A DNA stretch of 64,000 nt from NCBI RefSeq assembly GCF_010183535.1, contig NC_071328.1:10292001-10356000 (forward strand), given 5' to 3'. Every line of letters starts with the position of its first letter. Position 1 is the stretch's first letter. The stretch is from Caenorhabditis remanei. Taxonomy: Eukaryota; Nematoda; Chromadorea; Rhabditida; Rhabditidae. The translations under genes and the position numbers were made by a program. The notes beneath the pieces were generated by a model. That model had not been told where the DNA came from and made no database searches. It saw only the letters and a list, made by a program, of their open reading frames with translations. Of this stretch, positions 25,801-37,588 are shown piece after piece.

Positions 25801-28800
25801 TTCATTTTTGAGCACGTTGAAGAAGTGTTTCCTTTGCAGAATTCAGGTGATTCGTCACTTTCATCCTCACAATCAGCCACTCCATCACACTGGAAAATCG
25901 CATCCAAACATGGGGATTTTCCATTTGAACAACGAAATTCTCTTCCTTTTATACACTTTTCTTCGTCACAATTCCTCTCATCCAATCCATCCAAACAGTG
26001 TGAAACTCCATCACATACTTTTAATTGTGGTATACAAATTCCAGTTCCACATCTAAATTCTTCCGGGCCGCACAGATTTTTTTGTTGACAATTTTCCTCA
26101 TCTGACCCATTGTCACAGTCTTTGACTCCATTGCACTTTTTGAGTAAATCGATACATTTGGTCTTCGAACAACGGAATTGATCTGCAGTGCATTCTTGTT
26201 TTACAGCTTTCTTACACAGATGATCCAATTCGTCTGTTCCATCAGCACAGTCGGTCTTCCCGTCACACAAAAATGACGGTGGAATACAATTTATTCCATC
26301 ACATTGGAATCGGTGTCCAACACACTTGAAGTCTTCTGGAAACATGAATATTAACTTTTTGTCGAGAAGTCCTGAAGTGAAACACTTACTGCAAACTGCA
26401 TTCGGATCTTCATCACTTCCATCTCCACAATCATCATCTCCATCGCATATATTCTGTCTCGAAATACATTTTTTGCTATGCAAACAAGTGAATTCTGTTT
26501 CATCTTCACATGCGCTCGGATCAATCCATTTCTCGTCCCTCACACATTTTCCATTGAAAATCAACTTCATTCCATCTGCACATCCACATTTCACTGGTTC
26601 ACATCCTACTGTTCCTTTACAAGAACTCGCAAAACAGAAGTGTTCACAATTGTTTGAAGAAGTTGAGCACGGTGATGTGGCTGGAAATTTTCAATTATTT
26701 TTAGTTTTTCGCGTTCAAAAATCTTACTGTTTGGAGGAGAATTTTTGAATACTGCGAGCTCAAAAACAGTGGCAGAATGTTGGAAAATCTCTTGAACTTC
26801 TTCAGGAAAATCAACGTGAACTCGTTTGACAGCTCCTCGTTTGAATTCAGTGAAGAAGATGTGATTGTCAAAGAAAGCAAGACCATATGGGTGAGATATC
26901 TGAAATTAAACGAAAAGTTATTGAAACTGATAACCAAGAAGAAACAAACCTTGTCCACGCCTTGAATAAGAATTTCTCGATCAGATCCGTTCCACCGGAT
27001 TCTTTCAATCACATTTCGATAAGCATCACACCAATACAAAAAGTCATTTTTCAGATCAAGAGCCAATCCATTAATCCACATTGCATTCTTTGAAACCAAT
27101 GTTTTTCGTTCGGTTCCATCAAGTTTCGATCTTTCAATCATTGCAGGAATACTCTCATCGTCAGCATTTTCTTCGCTCCAACTTCCCCAAAACAGATAAC
27201 TTTTTGCAATATGAATTGCAATTGCTCTGGGATTACTCATATTTCCACTCACAACAATCTTTTGTATCGAGAGATTCGATAATCTCTGTACTGTAATCAA
27301 TTTTCGTTTTTGATCAGTCATATAGAGATTATCTGAAGTATGATCATAAGCCATTCCTTCACAATTCATAACTCCAGTCAATCCGTGATACGTGGCATTT
27401 GATTGATCCATCTTCTGAATAACTAGTGAACGTCTCTTCAAGTCAAACATCAGTATTCGTTGTCCTTTTGGATCAAAAGTGATTGCACTTGGTCGTTTGA
27501 CAGGAAGAATGTCAGGAAATCCAACATTTTCAGTAGTGTAGTTTGAATTGAAACCAAGAACTTTTACTCTCGCGGGTCTCAACTGAGCAAGCACCAGTAG
27601 CTCTTTGTCTTTCAAATCTTTTCCATTTATTACTTGACATTTGTTTTCTTTTTGAATCAATCCATCTCTACAAATGCATGAGAATTTCTTCTCGATGTGT
27701 CCAATACAGATGTCATCACAAGATGCTGCTTTACAAATATTCTTCCCTTTGTTCTTCCAAGCGTGTTCATTTTTTCGGAAATGAGTTACATCGACAAGAA
27801 TTGTGTTGGGTCCTCCGTTATTTGGCGGGGTAATCTCTTTCCACGTCTTCAACATAGAATCAGAATCTTTTTCCAGAGAATTTGCAACAAAAACACGATA
27901 GTCTTTCAAAGTGATTATCAGTTTTCCTTCAGCATAATCCATTTTTTTGATCTTTTTAGCTATTCTCCCGGAAACAACAATTCTCGAATAATTGGAGTTG
28001 TAATCGATTGCTTTGATTGAATTAGCAGTATTATCCACGTAATAAAGTGTTTCCGTAAATGGATCAACAGCCAATGCAGGAGCAGTTATTGGCTGAGTTG
28101 TCAGTCGATATCTTTTTCCCGAGGAAACGTCGATTCTCCAGATTCCTTGTTGGAAATAGTCGCTGTCCGTGATGAAGAGTTGACCATTCAATCCATCATA
28201 CTTGAGATCTTGAAGAGTTCCCATTCCTCCAGCAACGAATGTGTGACATTTCGAAATTCGAACAGAATCATGCTTACAGATGAAGATGTAATAGGAACCA
28301 TCCGAGAAAATCCAGTTATTTCCAAAGTTGTCAAATCGAAGCAAACGAATGGCGGTCAGTTCAAAATCAATGGCATATGATTTAGTTGCAGGTTCAGATC
28401 CTTCAGCATTTCCGCAAGTGATATAACTGTCATTGGAAGTTGGATGCTCGGTTAGACAGATAACTGGAACAGTTGCTTCAGGAAAGTCCGGATGTTGGGT
28501 AACAAGAGTGATAGCTCCAGGTTTTCCAAGTGGGCGTGGCATGCTTGTATAATTTCTTCTTGAGTTGTTTTGTATGACGTAAAGTTTGAGCTTGGTGAGA
28601 ATAGCAATCGTCGGAGTCGATGCTGAAGTTTAGGGAGAAATTTTAAATATTTAAAAAAATTAATTTACCTTTTACATTTTCGACACAATGAGTTCCATTT
28701 ACCAGGGAGAGCCTGGGATCGAAGCAAGAACAGGAAAATGTTCCATTCTTATGATCAGTGCACCCTTGACTACAAACTGGTGGAAGACCTGAAAATTGGC

Positions 28801-29966
28801 ATAAATGTTCTCTTCTTACTTTTCTTGATTCTCACCATTTTTAACTTTTGCACAGTAATCAAGAAACTCGCATTTTCCTTTTTCATTCAGAATCTTGTTT
28901 CCTGGACAATAACATTTGATTCCATCCATTGTCATTGCTGCTCCATACTCGCATTTGTCAGCTGTAGTTGGATCTTCCACGTGACACATTGCATGTTCAT
29001 CCGAGCCATCAGAACAATCAAGTTTGCCGTCACAAAACTTAAAAAGCGGCACACATTGAGCAGATTTCAAGCATGCATACTCGTTCTGCTCGCAATGCAA
29101 AGGTTGGTTGCCTGAAAACATTTCAAAATTGTTTGAAGAAAACTATCTGGAAAAGATACTGACACATTTCGGGAGCTTCATCGGAAAGATCTTTTTCTCC
29201 ACTTGGAAAACGTCCACAATCAGGCTGTCCATCACACAAATATCCAGGAGGAAGACATCTGCCCGTTTTGCATACAAACTCGCTTTGAAGGCACGGTCTT
29301 CCTGGAATCACAGTTTATGAATAAGACACTTAAAACTAGAAAATTTTTAAACAGAACATTCACAAGATTTATTCTTTTTTAAATCATATTTTTTTTCAAA
29401 TTGATGAGAAAAAAGAATAAGCTATTATCAATAATAGTTAGAAACTGATGGGTTCCGCCGTTGACCGTTTTCGGAAGCACTATGATTCCCCCTAATTTTT
29501 CCCTCGCCTTCTCCAATGACAGTAGGAAAAATTAGATTTTTTGGGCTTTACCTGTTCGACTGAATTTTCGGAATATACTGATACAACATGAAGCTTAAAA
29601 TATGAGTAATATATAATTGATTTGATGTTTGCTATTGAATTAAAACCAAATGAGCTAGAATGTTTGGAAGAGAACAAAGGCGAAACTTACTACACGTGGA
29701 AGGTTCATCTGAACCATCTTGACAATCGGGATACCCGTCACAATACCATTGCTCTGGATAACACTTCGGACCACTTTCCGTAAGACGATCGCATTCTCTC
29801 ATAGGAGGTAAACATGGTGGAGATGGTAAAGAATGATCTAGAAATTGAGAAATATTTCTTATTTTCTTAATCAGTTAGAACTACCTTCCCAGTCATCTGA
29901 AGATTTGACGATATTTAAACCCAGAAGGGCGATAAAAAGAATAGCTAAATAACGGGAAGAGAGCAT
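13816..29966 (-). CDS. lrp-2: Giant LDL-receptor-related protein (LRP1/megalin type)
   Basis: Twenty-three phase-consistent exons: 29885-29966, 29691-29837, 29164-29301, 28836-29111, 28669-28788, 26950-28622, 26728-26899, 26390-26680, 25566-26335, 22930-25380, 22606-22877, 21507-22554, 21330-21461, 21085-21283, 20907-21038, 19555-20854, 15882-19503, 15729-15834, 15584-15675, 14299-15532, 14164-14239, 13971-14115, 13816-13917; 4,859 residues. A signal peptide ([16 protein letters not shown]) is followed by LDL-receptor class A repeats in clusters of about 3 (30-170), 8 (970-1260), 10 (2635-3080) and 11 (3470-3915), separated by EGF modules and YWTD-type propellers. About nine EGF repeats precede one transmembrane helix (4753-4773) and an 86-residue tail with FSNPAY and FNNPVF, NPxY-like endocytosis signals. 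It is a cell-surface endocytic or signalling receptor; C. elegans LRP-2 acts in Wnt-dependent vulval polarity. The assignment to lrp-2 rather than lrp-1 rests on the egg-4/5 neighbour. Confidence 0.92.
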
Positions 29967-30020
29967 CGGTATGTATACAAAACCTTCATGGAGAGCCGGT
30001 AGGAACAGGTTTCGACTGAA
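29967..30020 (-). promoter_or_regulatory. Likely splice/trans-splice acceptor for the LRP gene
   Basis: On the minus strand ATCATTTCAG ends at 30016, 50 bases upstream of the start codon at 29966. The stretch between lacks an in-frame ATG that would compete. This matches the nematode acceptor consensus and could accept a spliced leader or join a distant 5' UTR exon in the long upstream spacer. Confidence 0.45.
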
Positions 30021-33000
30021 ATGATCATATAGCGTGTGACATGGAAAAAGAGAAGAGAATAGACAAAGACTAATTCGATTGGTGATTTTAATTTGGAACT
30101 AATTGCCATTTGGTTTCGATAGTTCAGAAGAGAAGAAACGAAATCAAGGGGAGGAGAGAATTGGAATGAATAAGAAAGGGAAGTAAGATGGAAGACGATG
30201 AGCCGAATGCAATAAACAAAATTAAAATAGAGGAAGGACGGGAAAGAGAAACAGAAGAATCAGATTTGAACAAGAGAAGAAGAAGAAAGAGAGAAGAAAA
30301 GATTTGCAAATCATATTGGTTCTCAAAATGAACTATGACTCAGTAAAACATATTTTGAATTGAGGAAAAAATAAGACATACATAATAATTTGTTACTTTC
30401 TAAAATTTGCTAGCTTTTCAGAAATATATCAGAAACGCTTCTTTCAGTGTTCGATTCTCATGAACTGATAATTTCTCAGCCGATAAATGGAATCTCCCAT
30501 TAAATACAAGACGAGTACAGGTTTTTCAAGTGGTTTGTAGTGAAATAAACTCTGAAAACTTGATTCAAGGTGATGGTCAAAAACGGAGAGAGTAGAGAAA
30601 GTGAGACCCAGATATAAAAAGAGAAAGAATGCGAACTTTCGGCATTTGACACAAAAGAAGGCAATTGAAAAGAGAGTAGAGTTATGTTATGGTACGGAGG
30701 CGGCACAGAGAAAAGAAAAATGGAAGGGGTAGACGGGAGAAAGAAGAACAGTATGTGGTGGATACAAAATACACCATTTAATAGATTGAATGAAGGTAAG
30801 TAAGTGCATTCGACAATACAGAAAGTATTGAACAACGGAAGGAACGAATATGACAGATTCCAATCCAAGTACCAAATTTCTTGTGGAGTAAAAAGAGCCC
30901 ACGAATCAGAGAGAAGGGCTCCATCCAGATGTGAATAAATTCCATCCATCTTTCAAACTACTTTGAAACCAAAAAACGATGCAGTCGACAAAAAAGCCGG
31001 AGGGCGAGTAAGTACCCAATAAAACTGGAGACATTCCAACCCTGGGTGTCTTTTTGACTTGAAGAAGAAAAATGAACGGAAGTGAAAAAAGAGGATGAAA
31101 AGAAGGATAGAAGAGAGATATCTGGAGAGCCAAGAAATTGTGCGTGATGGAGAACGAATGGCTATTTGGGAGAAAAGGGTACCAAGTACAATTTATGATA
31201 CGAGAATTGGATATCACCGCAAAGGGCAAGAAAAATTAATGGAAAACGTTCTAGCAAGGGAAGTGAGATATTGAAGAATACTTTTTTTTCTCAAGAATCC
31301 ACTATTTTTAAATTGATTTTCGGTTATTCTGAAACAATTATTTTTCAGGAAACTGTATGTTATCGATGAAGTAGTTCACCTAATGTTAATTAGAAGAAAG
31401 TGATCACCAAGTTTTAATTCAGACTAAAATAGATTAATCAGCAAATAACACGATAAACAGAAACAGATATTTGTCTCCGAATTAGAAATAAAACCGTTTG
31501 AATACCACATTTCAACAAAAAGAGACCGAATCCCCCGGTGAAAAATTTGGAAAGAAGAATGAAAAAAGTTGAAAAGAGAAAAAAGAGTTTCCACTCGCAA
31601 CGGACAGATATGTCTATTTCGTTTTCTCTCTCTAACTATCTAAATCTCTTTTACTCTCTTTTCAGAGTGACCTCATCAGTGGTCGAAGTGTGAAAAAGAC
31701 CTTGGAAAATCGAAAAGAAAAATACAAAAATAAGAGAAAAGAATGGAGAGTAATGTGTTTGTGTTTTCAACTGTATTATTAGAAAGGAAGGGGTCATGTG
31801 AGTAATTATTGAATCATTAGAAGAAGATGGAACAAGGAATTTCATTGGGGTCAAATATTGCAAATATGTATTGTAAGTCTACCTCAATCGCAGATAAATG
31901 AGCCAGATGATTATAGCTTGAAGTATTTTCTATAAATATTCATCAAAAAGGCAGAAAGTTGGAACTAGCAATTATGAAGTGGAGAAAACTCGTAAAACAT
32001 CTGGAATAGCTCTCGAACTTCGATTAACCGGATTATAAAAACTCGAGAATTTGAAATGAACGACAGCAATTTCACATATTTATTTCTTTTTCGGAAACCA
32101 ATTTCTTTCTGGCACGTTTACCTCAAGAAGTAGTTTTTTTCTGCGAATAGTTAACAATCGTTTCTTTTTCCCACAGATTTTCTCAGAATTGGCTCTCTTT
32201 TTCTTGAAGTTTTGAATGAATTGTTGAAAACGAAGTGACAAGTTGGTTTAGTTTTTCCCCCCGTTACGGCTAGATGGTTTGTCTCCAAAAGACATAATCC
32301 GAGAAGAAGAGCACTCGAAAAAGGAAAGAGAATGGGACCATAATTGGGTGAGAGCACGAGAAACGAGAAGAAAGGATTAAGGAAAGACAAGGAAAGAGAG
32401 AGAGAAAGGACTAGTCAGAAAGTGATGAAAATTGAATCGAATCGAGAAAGATGATTGGAGGAATGGCCAGCAGGGGTGAGAGTGCACGGAGACACGGGGG
32501 ACACAAAAAATAAGTGACAAAGACTTCTGAGTCTCCACTCTCTTCTTGATCTTTTGAGGGAACATTTGATGCCACCTGGTTGACGGATATCGAGTGATAT
32601 GTCTTCTTCAAATTTCATCTTATTTTTGGATTTTATTACTCGAAATGAGTTTTTTGTGACAGAGAGTGTGAAAAGAACTTGTGAGAAAAAGAAAAGTAAG
32701 ACGAGGAAAAAAGAAGAAAAGAAGACCAACGGATAGCAATTAAAAAAGTGAAACAGGGGTAGAGAAAGAGAATGGAATGAACACTTCACGTTTTTTGAAA
32801 CTACTTCTTTCTTGATAATGCAAAAAAGAAGAGGAGTAATTGTTCCAATATAGATCTCTTTCAAACGAAATGATACAATTCTGTGCAAAAAACAGTAACA
32901 AGCAACCGTCTAATCCCCAAAAAATATAACTAAAACGCATTGCATTATCCTTAGCAAATAAAAACAAGAATAAATAATTCAGCGATGAGTTCCCTCGTCT

Positions 33001-34081
33001 GTCATCAAAAAGAGACTGAACCTTTGCAAACAAATGGGAATTTGTTAGGAGGATAATCGAATTACTTGTACATTTTCAGAGGAAACGAAGATCTTTTCAT
33101 TAATTCGAAAGAAAGGTTTTTGCAGCGAAAAAACCAAAGCAACAGTTTGTGGAAAAGACAAGGTCGGTGGAGTGTGATGGATGCACACGACGATGCCTCC
33201 GGATAGCCGAAATGACGACGACAGATGGTACAGAAGAAGAGACGCAGATAGTGTTGAAGAGGAAGAGAGAAAAAGAAAAAAAGGAGAAGAAGAAAAAGAA
33301 TGCGTGATGTTGCGGTGGCTCGGGTCTAGTGGAGAAAGCCGAAGGATATACGTACCTATGGGACACAGGATAAACAACAACAAATATACTACTGCTGGAA
33401 GGGAGGAGAGTGAATTCAAGTTTCATCTGAACTCCTTGGAACGAATCTTCGAGATGTCTAGTTTTAAGTTATTTCCATCAAGAGTCATTCCACCTCGTTC
33501 TTTATTTTTTAGTCTGTCAAATACAAATTTTGATTGAATTGCAACTTCTCCGTTACTGCATAGTTATATGACCTCAGGTAGCAGGTGCCGTCAGTCTCCG
33601 ATGCCCTCAAAACGTGTGGCATTGTAATGTGGCAACATGTGTCATTATTCTCATTATTTGAATAACATTGGATGGTAATTGGTCATTCAGAGATGATCGA
33701 CAATCCTCTTTCAATCAAGGAATGCTGCGCTATATATGGATTGAATGCCGTATCTCAAACAAAAAAACTTTAGCTGTGACTCAACACTTGTACTTTGAAA
33801 TAAGAGTATCCAGGGAAAAAGTGAAGGCATTTTCGGACTTCTACAGATGTCGCAAGCACATTCATTATTTCTTGCCTATTCACCTCTTTGTATGTAGTGA
33901 ATTATCATATTTCTCGCCCTTTCTCTCTCTCTTCTACACAATCTAGTTCATTCATCTCTCTCCCTTTACTCAACCATTTCTCTTGTGTACTTGTATTGAT
34001 AAGAATCTTTGATTGACATGTAAATTATGTACATATAACCATTTATCCAACAAGAAATCCTCAAATAACAACTCAATATTC
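30021..34081. other. 4.1-kb purine-rich intergenic region
   Basis: The plus strand from about 30,120 to 33,310 is strongly purine-biased (GAAGAGAAA-type runs), so the minus strand is polypyrimidine. The many frames here, such as 30500-30949 and 32415-32888 on minus and 33181-33537 on plus, follow this bias and show no domains or splice logic. It is upstream DNA of the LRP gene and downstream of the innexin at 34082. The final 500 bases (33.5-34.08 kb) return to ordinary AT-rich sequence. No gene is supported. Confidence 0.6.
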
Positions 34082-35358
34082 CTACTGTTGTTTCTCTTTA
34101 AAGCTGTGCCAAAGAGGTTTCAGAAACTCTGCCGCTTCGAAAATTGTGGCATTCGCGTAGACGAGATGTGTCAAGTTAACTCCATCGATTCTCAATATTT
34201 TCCGATTGAATTCTCCAACTTCTGTGTCACTGATATCAGAATCTCCGGTACAGGAAAGAATATTTGAAATGAAGGAGACCTGATGATGCACTGTGAATCG
34301 GAAGATAAATCGAAATATGTCATAAATTGAGAGAACAGCTAACACAACATACCACCACCAGAGAGCAATAAACAGTTTCTCATTGAACATGTTCACCTGA
34401 AAATAAGGGATTTTTGAGTCAGAGCAAAGTGAAAACGAACCATCAAAACACATTGAAGTGACCAATTATTCACATAACCCAGTTCTCGAACTTCGAAATC
34501 ACAGAATGTAACTCTCGGGAATGTTCCACTTTCTTGCCATTGACGTCCTTCTAGCAAGTCTTTTGTGACCGTCCATCCGTAGAATGGACCCATTCCCATG
34601 AAATAATCAATGAAACCCATTGAAGTTAAAATCATTATTGTTGCAAATACTTTTGTAACGAGTAGACAAACGGTCAGTTTGGATCCCCAAAACTCTCCAT
34701 TAGCTAAAAATCTGGGATTCAATTATAGACTAGAAGTTGATGAACACTCACTCTTTTCACTGTCCGCTTTCTTTTTGCTCTGCATTTGTTTTGTTTTCTT
34801 TTCAATATCTTCCCCATCTGAAGTGAATCCACCGATTGCATTCTGTCGAAGGTAAGATGTTACGATAGAGATGTTAATTCCAATTACGGATTGAAGAATG
34901 ACCCATATAATTCTCGGAATATAAAGAACCAGTGCCAATCCGAATAGAATGAAAGGAACCCACTGAATGATCATTAGATTGGAATTCTCTTTTGGATTTC
35001 TAGCGTCTACCTGATAATACCTCAATTCTTTATTTCCTCGAACCCCTTCTGTCGGCAGGTTCGTGTCATTCATATTAACATAATATGTATTCTCAATGAG
35101 ACAATACGTCTCTGCATAGTCCTCCCATCCTCCTTTGAATTGTTTTGGCGCCCAACATTGAATACTTTGACCCACATATTGTTTCGTCATAATGAATAAA
35201 GCACATGCACTGAGGATGATTACTGTGGCAAAGTATCGAAGTCTGAATATTGTAAACTACTCAAAAAAAAGTTTTCTGGTTGTGACTCACCTATCAATTG
35301 CATCTGAATCATATGTAGGAGTAACTGTTTTTGAATAAAAGGCTGTTTCGATCTTCAT
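34082..35358 (-). CDS. inx-15/16/17 group: Innexin (gap-junction channel), cluster member A
   Basis: Exons 35291-35358, 35011-35242, 34748-34962, 34441-34711 and 34082-34396 encode 366 residues. The family hallmarks are present: four transmembrane segments, two Cys in each extracellular loop (SIQCWAPKQF with TYCLIENTYYV; VTFCDFEVRELG with SLQCVL), and the YYQ/WVPF motif at the second membrane segment. The 34963-35010 intron is 48 bases, stop-free and divisible by three; it is called an intron because innexin B has one at the same codon and the flanking 232-base exon is the same length. The exon ending at 34748 uses a GTGTTC donor, since the nearby GTGAGT would bring in a stop. Innexins form channels between adjacent cells. 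C. elegans carries inx-15, -16 and -17 together on clone R12E2; which one this is was not determined. CTTGTTGCAG directly before the ATG suggests trans-splicing. Confidence 0.95.
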
Positions 35359-35534
35359 CTGCAACAAGTTATTCGGTAAAAGATTCAAACAAGTTTAAAT
35401 TTAAAGAGATATAGATATGGTTTGTTGATCCAAATTCAAAAATGCTCATTTTACAACAACTGTTAAATTATTTTAAATTGAATTCAGAATCATATATTTG
35501 TAACTAATAAAAGAAAAAAATGATAAGTTTTAGA

Positions 35535-35703
35535 TTATGAAAGTTGTTGATTCGAATCGCTTTCACTGTCGATTGAAGCGTGTGGAGCATGTGCTGAAAT
35601 GATTTGTTTTTATTCTAGATCTAATTCAAGTTGATTTCACTTGGATAATTCTCCATGAACTCTTCAAGAACCATACTTTCACTGTGATTCAGGTCTGAAG
35701 CCC
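35535..35703 (-). CDS. Alternative terminal exons for innexin B
   Basis: Downstream of innexin B's standard last exon lie two further potential last exons, 35621-35703 and 35535-35593. Each is preceded by a good acceptor (AAAATTCAG, AATCATTTCAG), each accepts the phase-1 donor at 35894, and each runs to a stop after 27 or 19 further codons (tails ending INLN and QQLS). An AATAAA lies just after the first one's stop. Together with the 35790-35830 exon this gives three possible C-termini. This is inference from sequence; transcript evidence would be decisive. Confidence 0.5.
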
Positions 35704-35789
35704 CTGAATTTTGTTTATGATCTACATCATTTTTTGTTCCTATTTCTCAATCATTTCCCTCTACTAATCCCTTTTTCACTCACCAGTTC

Positions 35790-37099
35790 CTATTGTTCTT
35801 CATCAATTGGAGTACTCAAATTGGTTGAATCTGAAAAAGGAACTGTTGAGTGAAAAGGGATAGAGAGAAGAAAATGAAGGGAATAAAGCTTACTTCCAAC
35901 CGAAATATTATAAATCTTCCTCATAAGTTCTTCAGAGTTCAAGCGTCCACTGTTTGAATCGAGAAGTCGCAGGAATAGAACTCCATCGTCACGGAGCACA
36001 TTATCGTACAACTCGTTTGCTTTTTGTGGAGAATGATCGATTCCTTCTTGGTTCTGAAATTATCATTATTTTTAGAAATAGATCAGATCAAGTCTTACAA
36101 GAAGGTCTAGAATGAATCCGATTCTCGATTGCTTGTCGAATCGTCTCCAAACCCAAACAATGAAGTCACACGTGGTTGCAACAAGAAGGAAAGCAAACCA
36201 GAACCACAAGAAAATGAAGATCTTCTCGTTGAACATATTAACCATGAGCACGCATTGAAGACTCCAATGATGTACATTTCCGAGTTCTCTTACATTGATA
36301 TCGCAGAATGAAACTCTTGGAAAATGACCACTTTCTTGCCAGTGTCTTCCATTGAACATATCCCAGAAAATTCCCCATCCCCAGAATGTATAAGCAGTGT
36401 TTAGGAATGAGTTGAGAAGGAAAAATTGAAGAATAATATTGATTAGAATGAGAAGTTTCATAACCAGGTAACAATTGAATATCCTCGATCCGTGACCTTT
36501 CTGTCGTTCAGTTCTCCAGTTTGCCAGTGCGACTTGTTCAAGCGCCTTTTCAGCACTTTCCAGTTTCTTTCCATTCGCTCTTGCGGCAGTTATCATATCA
36601 GCAATTGTAAGTCCACTGTACGATGGGAATATGATCCAATATGCTCTTGGAACACAGAAAAAGAGAGCTTGAATTATCAACAGGAATGGAACCCACTGCA
36701 ATTTTTTTCATTTCTTTCTTCAGATTGAGCTGATCCACTGACCTGATAATAAATCATTTCCCTATCTTCTCTCGTATCCGCTGCTGGAAGATTTGAGTCT
36801 TGCATTGGAACAAAATAAGTATTTTCAATGAAGCAATACTGCTCAGCAAATGACTCCCAACCGTCGTTGAACTGATTTGGAGTCCAACATTGCATTGGTT
36901 CTCCCACATAATTTTTGGCGAATAGAAGAAGGGAGAAGCCAATTAAAATGGATGTGGTAACTACATAGTTCAATCTGCAACACGTTTCAAAGTTATAATT
37001 TGAGGAGTACAATAAAAATGGTTACCTATCAATGGAAGAATCATCATGATCTGACAGTTTACTAACAGTTGCCGCATAGTTTTTGATGTTGCTTAACAT
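35790..37099 (-). CDS. inx-15/16/17 group: Innexin, cluster member B
   Basis: Exons 37026-37099, 36743-36974, 36099-36695, 35894-36053 and 35790-35830 encode 367 residues. It has paired extracellular cysteines (PMQCWTPNQF with QYCFIENTYFV; VSFCDINVRELG with SLQCVL), the YYQ/WVPF motif interrupted by an intron, four hydrophobic segments, and a cytoplasmic C-terminus whose last exon supplies only 13 codons. Its start exon (MLSNIKNYAATVSKLSD) resembles other innexin N-termini, where the first helix lines the pore. It lies 430 bp upstream of innexin A on the same strand, so an operon or independent tandem copies are both possible. Two more phase-compatible last exons follow (see 35535-35703). It is divergent from innexin C, sharing the 37100-37588 interval. 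Confidence 0.95.
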
Positions 37100-37588
37100 C
37101 TTGGTCAACCCTGAAAATATAAGAATGAGTCAAATTGAGAAAGTTTTGGAATTGGAAAAAGATAACAAGTAAATCAAAAAAGAACAACAAAAAACTTGAG
37201 ATAAACTGTTTTTGAATGAGACAGATGGGTGATTCATATAGGAACATTGGGGTTTCAAGTCTGAAGTAGAGTCAGGTTAAAAGTTTTGTTCACAGATCGA
37301 TCATAGAGAAACAAAAGAAGAAAGAACTGTAGTGATGGAGCCTCTATTCGCGGCATGCCGTACTCAAACCTGTAAACTGATAACTTCATTTCCAGCTCTT
37401 ATCTTTTGTGTCTGAAACTCCTCCTCCCACACACTCTCTTTTTGAGTCACCATGTTAACTGACTGATAATCTAAATGAGGCCGAATACGTCCTTGTAATA
37501 ATGTTGTGTGCTGTGTGCTCTTTCTCAATTCTTTTCATTTTTGTAGTACTCCAGTCGTCAAAATTTCAACTTTATCTCATTACAGGTG
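37100..37588. promoter_or_regulatory. Divergent innexin promoter region
   Basis: This 489-base interval separates the start codons of innexins B (-) and C (+). It must contain both promoters and 5' UTRs. CTCATTACAG ends at 37585, three bases before the innexin C start codon, and is a probable cis- or trans-splice acceptor. No TATA box or other clear element was identified. Confidence 0.5.

Noticed and set aside
26701..28542. Long minus frame through the 26900-26949 interval of the LRP gene
   Set aside because: It runs through a short intron with standard GT..AG ends into the wrong frame; the spliced frame restores the propeller end ([13 protein letters not shown]).
33181..33537. 118-codon plus frame in the purine-rich spacer
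   Set aside because: Composition follows the GA bias (Glu/Lys/Arg runs) with no domain, signal or splice partner.
34712..34751. GTGAGT donor for the innexin A intron at 34751
   Set aside because: Although closer to consensus, it joins to a TAG stop; the GTGTTC donor four bases on keeps the frame.
35359..35790. Innexin A and B as a confirmed operon
   Set aside because: Same orientation and 430 bp apart, but no SL2-type evidence can be seen from sequence alone.
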